64,000 nucleotides of DNA, taken from Dyadobacter arcticus (GTDB lineage: Bacteria; Bacteroidota; Bacteroidia; Cytophagales; Spirosomataceae). The stretch's first letter is position 1; the number at the start of each line of letters is the position of its first letter. Shown here in pieces: positions 35,577 to 44,101 of this stretch. The stretch spans positions 150,503-214,502 of the forward strand of contig NZ_JAASQJ010000007.1 of the NCBI RefSeq assembly GCF_011762185.1. The letters run 5' to 3'. Both the position numbers and the translations under genes were made by a program. The notes beneath the pieces are model-generated. The model did no database searches and was not told where the DNA came from. It saw only the letters and a program-made list of their open reading frames with translations.

Positions 35577-36026
35577 TTACTTAATCCAATCCTGAATAAA
35601 ATGCACTTTGTGTGCAATGTAGGAAATCCCCAATCCCCAAATAATGGCACTGATTGACATCCAGAGAAAAATGGACGCGCGCGGGACTTTAAAGGCAATG
35701 GCAAGTATTGGCCCAAAAATGGGTGTAAAAAGTGGAGGCGTGAGAAATGCTATCCCAATTATCCCAAACCTTCTCCAGATATTTACCGCAATTCGGTTAG
35801 TCCTCGTAAATTTCTTGGGTTTTGATTTTCTGTGCTTCTTAATCAACGCCTGAATCCCTCCGCCGATATACGTCAGCAACAGAACGGTGAACATCATGCC
35901 AATCGCTGAGCAAATGGCTGTTTCAATCCAAGTCAGTTTAAGGATAACGCCCGCAATAGGTCCTCCGAAAAACTTTAGCGTACTGGCAAGGGCAACAGAG
36001 AAGTACTTAAGAAAGGTGGTTTTCAT
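35577..36026 (-). CDS. Small integral membrane protein of unknown function
   Basis: The 149-residue protein has three to four predicted transmembrane helices: FFGGPIAGVILKL-type, AIGMMFTVLLLTYIGGG, IIGIAFLTPPLFTPIFGPILAIAF and IFLWMSISAIIWGLGISYI. A basic loop (KKHRKSKPKKFTR) lies in the middle. It resembles the small membrane proteins of the SMR-like or SNARE-associated kind but I cannot place it with certainty. Its ATG directly abuts the dxr stop codon, so the two are cotranscribed and probably translationally coupled. Confidence 0.65.
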   Translation of the reverse strand: MKTTFLKYFSVALASTLKFFGGPIAGVILKLTWIETAICSAIGMMFTVLLLTYIGGGIQALIKKHRKSKPKKFTRTNRIAVNIWRRFGIIGIAFLTPPLFTPIFGPILAIAFKVPRASIFLWMSISAIIWGLGISYIAHKVHFIQDWIK

Positions 36027-37187
36027 TTATACTTTTACCTGAATCATTTCCGAAGCAAAACGCCTCGTAACCTCATTTGTTTCAACATAATCAGAATATG
36101 AAGGATTCCCGATGTATGCTATTTTGGAAAGGCTGTCAACAATAACGTCTGAAATATCTAAAAAACCAATCTTATCGTGCAGGAATGCTTCAACGGCGAT
36201 TTCGTTTGCTGCGTTGACAATACAGGCCGCATTCCCTCCTTTTTCCAGCACGTCATAGGCAATACCCAAATTCCTAAAAGTTTCCAGATCGGGCTTTTCA
36301 AAGGTCAGCGACGGATAATCGGTAAAATTGAACCGGGGAAATGTTGATTTTAACCGCGTAGGATAATGTAGTGCATATTGAATTGGAAGCTTCATATCCG
36401 GTAAGCCCATTTGGGCTTTCAAACTTCCGTCTTCAAACTGAACCAGGGAATGGATAATGCTTTGCGGATGGACAATCACATCAATTTGTGAGGCTGTCAG
36501 ATCAAACAACCATTTTGCTTCGATCACTTCCAGGCCTTTGTTCATTAAGGTCGCCGAGTCGATGGTTATCTTGGCACCCATACTCCAATTGGGGTGTCTT
36601 AAAGCCTGCGCTTTGGTAACGTCGGCCAGAAAAGCACGATCCTTTCCGCGAAAAGGTCCTCCGGAAGCAGTAAGGATGATTTTCTCAATGCGGTTGTTTT
36701 CTTCCCCTGCCAGGCATTGAAATATTGCTGAATGCTCCGAATCAACGGGATAGATATTAACCTGATGTTTCCTGGCGAGCGCTGTGATCAATTCACCAGC
36801 AACAACCAATGTTTCCTTATTGGCAAGGGCAATGTGTTTGCCTGCTTTTATTGCATGAATGGTCGGCAAAAGTCCCGCGTAACCCACCATCGCTGTTAAT
36901 ACAATGTTTACCGAATCAGATTCAACTACCGAAATAAGCGCCTCTTCTCCATCGTAAACTTTTATTGGAAAAGATGAAAGTGCCGATTTCACCTTTTCAA
37001 ATTGTGATCTATCGCAAATAACGACCTCATCAGGGAGAAATTTGACGGCTTGCTTTATCAGCAGATCCGCATTGCTGCCCGCCGTGAGAACGGAAACTGA
37101 AAAAACTTCTGAATTCGCCTCAATGACTTCCAGCGCCTGTGTTCCAATTGATCCGGTTGAGCCTAAAATCGCTACTCTTTTTTTCAT
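36027..37187 (-). CDS. dxr: 1-deoxy-D-xylulose 5-phosphate reductoisomerase
   Basis: The 386-residue enzyme makes MEP from DXP with NADPH, the second step of the MEP isoprenoid pathway; dxs is in the same window at 61.6 kb. It has the Rossmann motif GSTGSIGTQAL (9-19), ALANKETLVVAG, the metal-binding VDSEHSAIFQ (about 148-157), ASGGPFRG, and NEIAVEAFL near the end. Length is standard. It lies 23 bases after the GH3-like gene and directly before the small membrane protein. A short inverted repeat TTACAAA...TTTGTAA lies in the upstream gap. Confidence 0.97.
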   Translation of the reverse strand: MKKRVAILGSTGSIGTQALEVIEANSEVFSVSVLTAGSNADLLIKQAVKFLPDEVVICDRSQFEKVKSALSSFPIKVYDGEEALISVVESDSVNIVLTAMVGYAGLLPTIHAIKAGKHIALANKETLVVAGELITALARKHQVNIYPVDSEHSAIFQCLAGEENNRIEKIILTASGGPFRGKDRAFLADVTKAQALRHPNWSMGAKITIDSATLMNKGLEVIEAKWLFDLTASQIDVIVHPQSIIHSLVQFEDGSLKAQMGLPDMKLPIQYALHYPTRLKSTFPRFNFTDYPSLTFEKPDLETFRNLGIAYDVLEKGGNAACIVNAANEIAVEAFLHDKIGFLDISDVIVDSLSKIAYIGNPSYSDYVETNEVTRRFASEMIQVKV

Positions 37188-37210
37188 CTTACAAATCTCG
37201 TTTTGTAAAC

Positions 37211-38713
37211 TTACAACCGGTTCATTTTTGTCAGCTCGTCCGCGATCTTGCGATCGTTGGATAACCTGGGTACTTTATTTTGCCCTCCTAACTTTCCGTT
37301 TGCACGCATATAGTCGATAAAGGCGTTTTTTCGCAATGAGGTTAACTGTAACTGACGTAAGATATTCCCCTCAATAAGATCTTTATAGTAAATGTTCAGT
37401 TCCGTCAGCCGCCGGTCAATGTCAGCTGCAAATTGCTCAGGGTTCACCGGCAATGTTGCAAATTCCACTAACCATTCGTGATAAGGAAGTCCGCCAGCTT
37501 CGGAATTTACCATTGGGGCCACTGTAAATTCAACGACTTCTACTTCCGGGTGACGTTCCATTGCGTAGCGAAGAGCTTTTTCAATTTCTTCTCCGATCAC
37601 ATGTTCGCCAAATGCTGATATAAAATGCTTGATCCTTCCAGTAACCAATATTTTATAGGGATTAATCGAAACAAATTTCACCGTATCTCCCAGCGAATAG
37701 CCCCATAACCCTGCATTATTATTGATAATAACGGCATAATTGCAACCTAATTCTACGTCACTTATGGATAACCGTTCGGGGTTTTCATCAAAAAAATGTT
37801 CAACCGGAATAAATTCATAAAAGATGCCTGTATCCAGCAGTAACAAAAGCCCCTCATCCTGCTGTGAGTCCTGATAAGCCAAAAAGCCTTCTGAGGCCGG
37901 GTATAGCTCTAAGGAATCAATTCGCTTGCCGATAGACTCAAAGAGTTTGGCTTTATAAGGTTCGAAGTTGACGCCTCCATAAATGAACAGGGAAAAATCC
38001 GGGAACACGTCTTTGACTTTCTTACCCGTGCGTTCAATAATCCTATCAAAATACATTTGCACCCAGGGAGGAATCCCGGAAATCAGCGACATAGGCTGAT
38101 CCAAAGTTTCGTCGATGATTCTATCCAGCTTTGTCTCCCAATCCTCTATGCAATTTGTGTCGTAGCTGGGCATTTGATTGGCGCGCAGATAGCCGGGCAC
38201 ATGATGATTCGAAATACCTGACAAGCGACCTGTCAGTACCCCTCCCGTGTCTGTCAGTATGGGGCTTCCCGACAGAAAAATGAGTTTTTTATCCAAAAAA
38301 GCAGCTTTTCCAGTCTCATCAATATACGTCAAAATGGCATTGCGGGCGGAGTCGATGTGATTGGAAATAGACTCGCTGGAAATGGGGATATATTTGGTAC
38401 CGGAGGTGGTGCCGGAAGTTTTAGCAAAATATAATGGCTGGCCCGGCCAAAGGATATCTTTTTCTCCCTGTTTGACCCTTGCAATGTAGTGCTTCAGATC
38501 CTCATAATCATGAACTGGAACCGCTTCTTTAAAGTCGTTGTAATTGCGGATATCTTTGAAAAAATGGTCCTTTCCGAACTGCGTGTTTGATGCCTTTTTT
38601 ACCAGATCCTTCCTCCATTTTTCCTGAACTTCAATGCTGCGCGCGATCCAATTTTTCTGTCGCTGAACAATGTACCGAGCCAGCGGCTGACTCAAAAGTG
38701 CTCTGATTCCCAT
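37211..38713 (-). CDS. GH3-family acyl-adenylate-forming enzyme
   Basis: The 500-residue protein has the GH3 fold: AKTSGTTSGTKYIPIS (ATP-binding loop, about 96-111), LYPASEGFLAYQ (about 297-308) and GYSLGDTVKF (about 358-367). Plant members conjugate amino acids to jasmonate or auxin; bacterial members are largely uncharacterised and may amide-link acyl groups to amines. The ATG at 38713 is chosen because a TACCTTTG promoter box lies just before it (38722-38729) and the start MGIRALLSQPLARYIVQRQ is family-like; a longer frame runs through that promoter. It heads a leftward operon with dxr and the small membrane protein. Confidence 0.87.
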   Translation of the reverse strand: MGIRALLSQPLARYIVQRQKNWIARSIEVQEKWRKDLVKKASNTQFGKDHFFKDIRNYNDFKEAVPVHDYEDLKHYIARVKQGEKDILWPGQPLYFAKTSGTTSGTKYIPISSESISNHIDSARNAILTYIDETGKAAFLDKKLIFLSGSPILTDTGGVLTGRLSGISNHHVPGYLRANQMPSYDTNCIEDWETKLDRIIDETLDQPMSLISGIPPWVQMYFDRIIERTGKKVKDVFPDFSLFIYGGVNFEPYKAKLFESIGKRIDSLELYPASEGFLAYQDSQQDEGLLLLLDTGIFYEFIPVEHFFDENPERLSISDVELGCNYAVIINNNAGLWGYSLGDTVKFVSINPYKILVTGRIKHFISAFGEHVIGEEIEKALRYAMERHPEVEVVEFTVAPMVNSEAGGLPYHEWLVEFATLPVNPEQFAADIDRRLTELNIYYKDLIEGNILRQLQLTSLRKNAFIDYMRANGKLGGQNKVPRLSNDRKIADELTKMNRL

Positions 38714-38721
38714 AGTAAAAA

Positions 38722-38729
38722 CAAAGGTA
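38722..38729 (-). promoter_or_regulatory. Candidate promoter of the GH3-dxr operon
   Basis: The minus strand reads TACCTTTG with only eight bases to the GH3 start codon, so the mRNA would be leaderless or nearly so. It decides between two in-frame starts. Confidence 0.55.
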
Positions 38730-38817
38730 CGCAGGATTTGTAAATTACGGTCTTCGGCTACCATTCTGAGGCTTTTTTGGCCCATTAGACCCCGTCAGCC
38801 TAAATTTTTTAAATGCC

Positions 38818-38847
38818 TTTGTTTGTGGTTAATAATCTGTAATTTTG
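38818..38847 (+). promoter_or_regulatory. mreB promoter
   Basis: TTTG at 38818-38821 and TAATTTTG at 38840-38847 are 18 bases apart, fitting the Bacteroidota consensus; the mreB ATG is 41 bases downstream. Confidence 0.65.
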
Positions 38848-38888
38848 CCACCCTGAAATCAAAGTGAGCGCAAATTTTAATAAATTAT

Positions 38889-39914
38889 ATGGGATTGTTT
38901 GATTTTTTGACGAGCGATATAGCGATCGATTTGGGGACTGCAAATACCCTGATTATCCATAAAGATACAGTAGTTGTTAACGAGCCTTCAATCATTGCCA
39001 TGGATAAAACCACCGGCAAAGTTTTAGCGATTGGCCACACGGCCATGCAGATGCACGAGAAGACAAATGAGAATATCAAGACAATTCGTCCATTAAAAGA
39101 TGGGGTAATTGCAGACTTCACCGCAGCGGAAATGATGATCCGCGGAATGATTAAGATGATCGATACGGGCAGCAGATTTTTTACTCCTTCGCATCGTATG
39201 GTGGTATGTATCCCGTCAGGAATTACCGAGGTAGAGAAGCGGGCCGTAAAAGATTCATGCGAACATGCAGGTGCGAAAGAGGTATATATGGTCCACGAAC
39301 CGATCGCTGCGGCAATTGGTATCGGCATTGACATTACCCAGCCAAATGGTGTAATGATCGTCGATATTGGTGGTGGTACCACTGAAATTGCGGTTATCGC
39401 ATTATCAGGTATTGTCTGCGAGCAATCTGTACGGATTGCAGGCGACGTTTTTACCAGAGATATAGTTGACTATATGCGCCGCGAACATAACCTGCTGATT
39501 GGCGAGCGTTCTGCGGAGTTGATCAAGATGGCAATTGGATCAGCATCCCCTGAATTGGAAATTCCATTGGATGACTACCAGATCCGCGGCCGCGACTTAA
39601 TGACGGGTATTCCAAAGGAAATTCGCGTAACGTATAGTGAGATAGCGTACTCTCTTGACAAGTCTATTTCAAAAATTGAAGAAGGCGTCATGAAAGCACT
39701 GGAAATATCCCCTCCTGAGCTTTCTGCTGATATCTTTAAAAATGGCATTTACCTCACAGGCGGCGGCGCACTAATTCATGGACTTGACAGACGTATTGCC
39801 CAGAAAACAAAACTTCCCGTACACATTGCCGACGATCCGTTAAAAGCGGTGGTAAAAGGCACTGGTGAGGTCTTGAAAAATCTTGAATTATACAAGCCTG
39901 TCCTGATTTCATAG
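38889..39914 (+). CDS. mreB: Rod shape-determining protein MreB
   Basis: The 341-residue actin homologue polymerises along the membrane and guides lateral wall synthesis. Features are the amphipathic N-terminus GLFDFLTSDIAIDLGTANT (phosphate-1 loop within), VPSGITEVEKRA-like CIPSGITEVEKRAV, HEPIAAAIG, the phosphate-2 loop VDIGGGTTEIAVI, and the adenosine motif LTGGGALIHGLD. Length and order are standard. It is the first gene of mreBCD and has its own consensus promoter. A hairpin lies in the gap before mreC. Confidence 0.97.
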   Translation: MGLFDFLTSDIAIDLGTANTLIIHKDTVVVNEPSIIAMDKTTGKVLAIGHTAMQMHEKTNENIKTIRPLKDGVIADFTAAEMMIRGMIKMIDTGSRFFTPSHRMVVCIPSGITEVEKRAVKDSCEHAGAKEVYMVHEPIAAAIGIGIDITQPNGVMIVDIGGGTTEIAVIALSGIVCEQSVRIAGDVFTRDIVDYMRREHNLLIGERSAELIKMAIGSASPELEIPLDDYQIRGRDLMTGIPKEIRVTYSEIAYSLDKSISKIEEGVMKALEISPPELSADIFKNGIYLTGGGALIHGLDRRIAQKTKLPVHIADDPLKAVVKGTGEVLKNLELYKPVLIS

Positions 39915-39928
39915 GATCAGATCATTCA

Positions 39929-39950
39929 CAGTTCATCAATTGGTGAACTG
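39929..39950 (+). promoter_or_regulatory. Hairpin between mreB and mreC
   Basis: A nine-base stem (CAGTTCATC with GGTGAACTG, one G-T pair) around AATT lies in the 54-base gap and has no T-run. It may stabilise the upstream mreB message or mark a processing site, allowing more MreB than MreC. Confidence 0.55.
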
Positions 39951-39968
39951 CGTATGAACATTTAGCCC

Positions 39969-40808
39969 ATGCTCCAACTTGTTGATTTCTTTGTCCGAAA
40001 TCGTTTCTTTTTGGTATTTGTATTGCTGGAAGTGCTCAGTATATGGCTTATCGTGCGCAGCAACACCTATTGGGGCGCAACCTATTTCAATACCTCCAAC
40101 TACTATGTCGCAAGAACACTAGCATTTTCAAATTCAGCAAGGGAATACACGAAACTCGGCGAGATTAATGCAGATCTTGCCAGTGAAAATGCACGTTTGC
40201 ACGCTATGGTCACTGCCCTTAATCAGAAGAAACCGATAGATTCTCCTGCTGGATATGTTCCTGATTCCGTTTTTGCTTCCCGTTTTATTTACACGGTGGC
40301 AAAAGTTGTTGATAATGAAACCAACAAGCCCAACAATGTGCTGACCATAGATAAAGGGACAGCCGATGGGATTAAACCCGGCATGGGTGTCATTTCGGCT
40401 ACTGGCGTAGTAGGTAAGGTTCGGTTTTGTTCTGCCAATTACGCTGTCATCACTTCGATCCTTCACTCTCAATTTATGGTATCCACCAAACTGGTCCGGA
40501 GTAAGGAAATCGGATATGCCAAATGGCCTGGTAAAGACCCGAGGATCATCGATCTGATTGATGTCTCGAAATACACCAAAATTTTCAAAGGCGATTCTGC
40601 TGTCACTTCTGACCAGAATTCTGTTTTCCCTCCGGGTATTATGGTGGGTAAAGTAGAAAGTGTTACAGTACACCCAAACCAGACATTTTATAACATTACC
40701 CTGCACCTGGCCACTGATTTCCGAAACCTCTCATATGTTTATGTGGTACAAAATCAACAACTTGGGGAGCAGGAAATTCTTCAATCCCGTACTCTAGAAA
40801 AGCGATGA
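39969..40808 (+). CDS. mreC: Rod shape-determining protein MreC
   Basis: The 279-residue protein has one N-terminal transmembrane helix (FFLVFVLLEVLSIWLIV), a short coiled-coil (about 62-80), and a periplasmic beta-barrel pair with VLTIDKGTADGIKPGMGVIS and GVVGKV, the MreC family signature. MreC links the MreB filament to the penicillin-binding protein in the elongasome. Length is normal. Its stop overlaps the mreD start by four bases (ATGA). Confidence 0.93.
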   Translation: MLQLVDFFVRNRFFLVFVLLEVLSIWLIVRSNTYWGATYFNTSNYYVARTLAFSNSAREYTKLGEINADLASENARLHAMVTALNQKKPIDSPAGYVPDSVFASRFIYTVAKVVDNETNKPNNVLTIDKGTADGIKPGMGVISATGVVGKVRFCSANYAVITSILHSQFMVSTKLVRSKEIGYAKWPGKDPRIIDLIDVSKYTKIFKGDSAVTSDQNSVFPPGIMVGKVESVTVHPNQTFYNITLHLATDFRNLSYVYVVQNQQLGEQEILQSRTLEKR

Positions 40809-41308
40809 GTTTACGCGAAGCGATACAATATTCCCTGATGATCCTGCTCTATTTATTCTTGCAGATCTTCTTCATGCGAAATATTGTGTTGTTCAATTAC
40901 GCCTTTTGTTTTATTTACATTGCAGGCGTACTGCTACTTCCAGCTGACATTGACCGGATGTACTTGCTTTTGATCGCATTTGGAATAGGCTTCACGGTCG
41001 ATGTGTTTTCAAACACATTTGGAATGCATGCATCCGCGTCGGTACTCATTGCCTATCTGCGTCCTTTCCTCATTCATTACCAGATGAAATCCAGAGGTGC
41101 GGAAAGGGCCGAGGTCGGCATTAGGGCACAAGGACTGGGTGCATTTCTCGCATACATTTTGCCGCTGATCCTTTTGCACCACGCCATGCTCTTTTTCATG
41201 GAAATGAATCATTTTGGGATGATCCTTTACACACTGATCCGCATTGGGGCCAGCGCACTCTTCACCACGCTGCTTGTTATCCTGCTGGAACTTTTTTCCA
41301 AACGCTAG
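40805..41308 (+). CDS. mreD: Rod shape-determining protein MreD
   Basis: The 167-residue, very hydrophobic protein has about five transmembrane helices, starting LMILLYLFLQIFF. The FGIGFTVDVFSNTFGMHASASVLIAYLRP block is the recognisable MreD core. It is translationally coupled to mreC. In many relatives the genes for PBP2 (mrdA) and RodA follow here, but none is found before the sigma-factor gene 214 bases downstream, so those are elsewhere. Confidence 0.9.
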   Translation: MSLREAIQYSLMILLYLFLQIFFMRNIVLFNYAFCFIYIAGVLLLPADIDRMYLLLIAFGIGFTVDVFSNTFGMHASASVLIAYLRPFLIHYQMKSRGAERAEVGIRAQGLGAFLAYILPLILLHHAMLFFMEMNHFGMILYTLIRIGASALFTTLLVILLELFSKR

Positions 41309-41522
41309 TATGACATTTTGGCGCGAACAACTTTTTGGCTCGAAATTTGATGTTGATACATTAAAATAAGGATTCTGAAGTTGGCCTGAATGTTATTAGG
41401 ACTCCGCTTAATTTTTAGTTTTTCGTGACGCAATGGTTGTATATAGCTTCAAAGAGCCATTCATCAATATTTAATTAGTTCGATTTGGAGCTGTTGTTAA
41501 TCTTTGTAAATTCAGCATTCCT

Positions 41523-42122
41523 ATGTTAGTTGCCATGTCAGAAAAGCTCACGACTAATGAATACACGGACGACCTTCGTTATGAGGTATTTAACCGTGAA
41601 TTCATGCCACACATTGACTCCATGTACAACTTTGCTTTTCGCCTTACTATGGACGAAGACGATGCAAATGACCTGGTGCAAGACACTTACCTGAAAGCTT
41701 TCCGTTTTATTTCTTCCTTTGAACAAGGCACCAATGCCAAAGCCTGGCTTTTCAGGATTTTAAAGAATAGCTTCATTAATGATTACCGTAAGAAAAGCAA
41801 GGAGCCTTCCAAAGTTGACTACCAGGAAGTAGAAACTACTTACAACTCTGAGGAAGCGTCAGACACCACTTACACGGTGGACCTTCGTGCGGATGCGGTA
41901 CAGGAATTGATTGGTGATGAAGTTGCAAATGCATTAAATGCATTGCCGGTTGACTTTCGGACAGTGATTATTCTTTGTGATATTGAAGGGTTTACTTACG
42001 AGGAAATGGCCAAAATTTTGGATATTCCAATTGGTACCGTAAGGTCACGCCTGCACCGTGCGCGTAACTTATTGAAAGAAAAACTCAAGAGTTATGCAAG
42101 TTCGATGGGATATGATTCATAG
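41523..42122 (+). CDS. ECF-type RNA polymerase sigma factor
   Basis: The 199-residue protein has a sigma-2 region (YNFAFRLTMDEDDANDLVQDTYLKAF, AWLFRILKNSFINDYRKKSK, about 35-100) and a sigma-4 region (ALNALPVDFRTVIILCDIEGFTYEEMAKILDIPIGTVRSRLHRAR in outline, about 135-180). It is closest in style to SigH/SigR-type ECF factors. The next gene looks like a small Cys/His zinc-type anti-sigma factor, which supports regulation by redox or metal state. The start may be 41523 or the ATG at 41535 (MSEKL). It begins a unit with the anti-sigma gene, gmk and nadD. Confidence 0.93.
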   Translation: MLVAMSEKLTTNEYTDDLRYEVFNREFMPHIDSMYNFAFRLTMDEDDANDLVQDTYLKAFRFISSFEQGTNAKAWLFRILKNSFINDYRKKSKEPSKVDYQEVETTYNSEEASDTTYTVDLRADAVQELIGDEVANALNALPVDFRTVIILCDIEGFTYEEMAKILDIPIGTVRSRLHRARNLLKEKLKSYASSMGYDS

Positions 42123-42203
42123 TTGTGAAACTTTTTTTGCAACCTATTCGGTTATAGGGTACAACTGTACTTACTATCCATAATTCTTATTTCATTTCAA
42201 GTA

Positions 42204-42494
42204 ATGAATGCATCTCTTACGACGCCTTCGGTAGAAGAAGGAGCGGAAAAACAAAACATGAAGCATACGTGCGAGCATCATGCGGAATGTATGAAAATCA
42301 TTCAGTCTATTCTGGATGATGAGGCGACGGAAGCGGAGAAGGATCATTTCCGTGAAAATATGGATAAATGCATTCCTTGTATTGAGTCATATCGTCTGGA
42401 AAAATGCATTAAGGATTCCCTTAATTTGAAAATCGAGAAAAAACCCTGCCCCCAAAGTATTTTAAACACAATTATATCTAAAATCAATAGCTAA
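42204..42494 (+). CDS. Putative zinc-finger anti-sigma factor
   Basis: The 96-residue Cys/His-rich protein resembles RsrA-like anti-sigma factors: HAECMKIIQSILDDEATEAEKDHFRENMDKCIPCIESYRLEK in outline. The CIPC pair (about 64-67) fits the second half of the ZAS motif HxxxCxxC, but the residue four before the first Cys is Asn, not His; the nearest His is eight before it (HFRENMDKC). Zinc binding may therefore differ or use the N-terminal CEHH cluster. Its place right after the ECF gene makes the role likely. It ends nine bases before gmk. Confidence 0.78.
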   Translation: MNASLTTPSVEEGAEKQNMKHTCEHHAECMKIIQSILDDEATEAEKDHFRENMDKCIPCIESYRLEKCIKDSLNLKIEKKPCPQSILNTIISKINS

Positions 42495-42503
42495 TCTGTT
42501 CGT

Positions 42504-43073
42504 GTGAAAGGTAAGCTAATTATATTTTCTGCTCCCTCCGGTTCCGGCAAGACTACCATCGTAAGACATCTTTTAAATAAATTTCCAGATCTTCTAGCAT
42601 TCTCCGTTTCAGCCTCTACGCGTGAGCGACGTGCGCATGAGATTGATGGAAAAGATTATTATTTCCTGCCAAAAAAAGACTTTCGCGAACGTATTTCCAA
42701 CAATGAGTTTGCTGAGTGGGAAGAAGTTTATGCAGGCAATTACTACGGTACTTTCAAAACGGAAATCGAACGGCTCTGGCTCGAAGGAAAACACGTCCTT
42801 TTCGATGTGGATGTAAAAGGCGGTTTGAAGCTGAAAGAAATTTACCGGGAGAAAGCGCTTGCTATCTTTGTCAAAGTATCCTCCGAAGAAGAGATTATCC
42901 GAAGATTAAGTGAAAGAGGCACTGAAACCGAAAAATCCCTGGAAACCCGGTTAGGAAAAGTACGTTACGAACTCAGCTTTGAGGACAAATTCGACATTAC
43001 ATTGGCTAACGACAACCTTGTCGAAACGCTAGAGAGGGCGGAAGAAATAGTAATGGAATTCATTGCTTCATAA
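42504..43073 (+). CDS. gmk: Guanylate kinase
   Basis: The 189-residue enzyme phosphorylates GMP to GDP. It has the P-loop SAPSGSGKTT (9-18), the GMP-binding STRERRAHEIDGKDYYF (about 38-54), and the EWEEVYAGNYYGT motif (about 70-82). Length is standard. It starts with GTG at 42504. Close spacing to the anti-sigma gene (nine bases) and to nadD (four bases) suggests cotranscription, tying nucleotide and NAD synthesis to the same unit as the ECF sigma factor. Confidence 0.96.
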   Translation: MKGKLIIFSAPSGSGKTTIVRHLLNKFPDLLAFSVSASTRERRAHEIDGKDYYFLPKKDFRERISNNEFAEWEEVYAGNYYGTFKTEIERLWLEGKHVLFDVDVKGGLKLKEIYREKALAIFVKVSSEEEIIRRLSERGTETEKSLETRLGKVRYELSFEDKFDITLANDNLVETLERAEEIVMEFIAS

Positions 43074-43077
43074 TCAA

Positions 43078-43650
43078 ATGAAAATAGGCCTCTTTTTTGG
43101 ATCTTTTAACCCCATACATGTAGGCCATTTGATCATTGCCAATACCATGGCCACAACTACTGATCTAGAACAGGTTTGGTTTGTGGTCAGCCCGCAAAAT
43201 CCCTTCAAAAAAAGCAATAGCTTATTACATGAGTTTGACCGCTATGATCTTGTTCAGCGGGCGATTGCCGATAATTCGCTTTTGAAGGTCACTGACGTCG
43301 AATTTCACATGCCTAAACCTAGTTATACCATTGATACGCTGATCCGGATTCAGGAGAAGTTTCCGCAGCACGAATTCAGACTGATTATGGGTGAAGATAA
43401 CCTGGCGCAATTCCCTAATTGGAAAAATTACGAAAGGATTCTGGAATACACCGGTTTATATGTTTATCCGCGTCCAAATGCTAAATCTCACAATTTTGCT
43501 GAGAATCCCGCTGTAAAGTTCATAGAGGCTCCCTTGTTGGATATCTCAGCAACATTCCTGAGGGCTTGCCTGAAAAAAGGTCTTTCGATCCGCTACATGG
43601 TTCCCGAAGCTGTCGAACAGCTGATCAGGATAAAGAAGTTCTACGTTTAA
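43078..43650 (+). CDS. nadD: Nicotinate-nucleotide adenylyltransferase
   Basis: The 190-residue enzyme joins ATP and nicotinate mononucleotide to give deamido-NAD. It has the nucleotidyltransferase motif GLFFGSFNPIHVGHLIIA (4-21), with both histidines, and the C-terminal ISATFLRACLKKG (the ISxTxxR-type motif, about 157-169). The ATG at 43078 yields MKIGLFFGSFNP and is chosen over one 15 bases upstream that overlaps gmk. It is the last gene of the sigma-gmk-nadD unit and meets a convergent lipoprotein gene at once. Confidence 0.95.
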   Translation: MKIGLFFGSFNPIHVGHLIIANTMATTTDLEQVWFVVSPQNPFKKSNSLLHEFDRYDLVQRAIADNSLLKVTDVEFHMPKPSYTIDTLIRIQEKFPQHEFRLIMGEDNLAQFPNWKNYERILEYTGLYVYPRPNAKSHNFAENPAVKFIEAPLLDISATFLRACLKKGLSIRYMVPEAVEQLIRIKKFYV

Positions 43651-43651
43651 A

Positions 43652-44044
43652 TCAGAGAGGGCGGTCCTGATAAGTAATTTCTGTCAGCAAGCCGACTGCA
43701 TTAAATTTTAAAATCACTTTTGCTGCTGCTGATTTCGCCTTGATATCTTCACATTGAGGTCCCTTTTCAAAAAAATAGACATAATATTTCAGGTTTCTCT
43801 CTCCCAGCTGATGTATGTCCGGCCGGCCTAATATTTCGCCAATATCGTCCGCAAATTTGCCCTTTAACTCGCCCTGAATCGCTTTGAAATCGTTCTGTAA
43901 TGTCGATCGAACATTGTTACAACCTTTTCGGTCTGAACGCCATTTTTTTAAGTCAAGATTTCCAAGTTTTTCAGGAGGAGATGAACAGCCGATCAACCAT
44001 GAAATTGCTATCCAGCTTAAAATGTTTACAATTACCTTAGTCAT
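43652..44044 (-). CDS. Small lipoprotein of unknown function
   Basis: The 130-residue protein has a lipoprotein signal (ILSWIAISWLIGC, lipidated Cys at 20) and a soluble C-terminal domain with IGEILGRPDIHQLGERNLKYYVYFF, somewhat like small outer-membrane assembly-type lipoproteins (SmpA/BamE fold is possible). No family is certain. It is convergent with nadD, one base apart, and is divergent from the NTF2-like gene. Confidence 0.65.
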   Translation of the reverse strand: MTKVIVNILSWIAISWLIGCSSPPEKLGNLDLKKWRSDRKGCNNVRSTLQNDFKAIQGELKGKFADDIGEILGRPDIHQLGERNLKYYVYFFEKGPQCEDIKAKSAAAKVILKFNAVGLLTEITYQDRPL

Positions 44045-44101
44045 TTTTTACCACGATCCGTTTTATTAAAAAAACTGACACAATCTTAACACCTATATTC
44101 C

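Noticed and set aside
37189..37207. Operator TTACAAA...TTTGTAA before dxr
   Set aside because: Short AT-rich inverted repeat in a 23-base gap within an operon; not convincing on its own.
38885..39382. 165-residue open frame antisense to mreB
   Set aside because: Shadow of the conserved mreB codon pattern; hydrophobic only because of the reverse frame.
40134..40706. 190-residue open frame antisense to mreC
   Set aside because: Shadow of mreC with no domain or promoter of its own.
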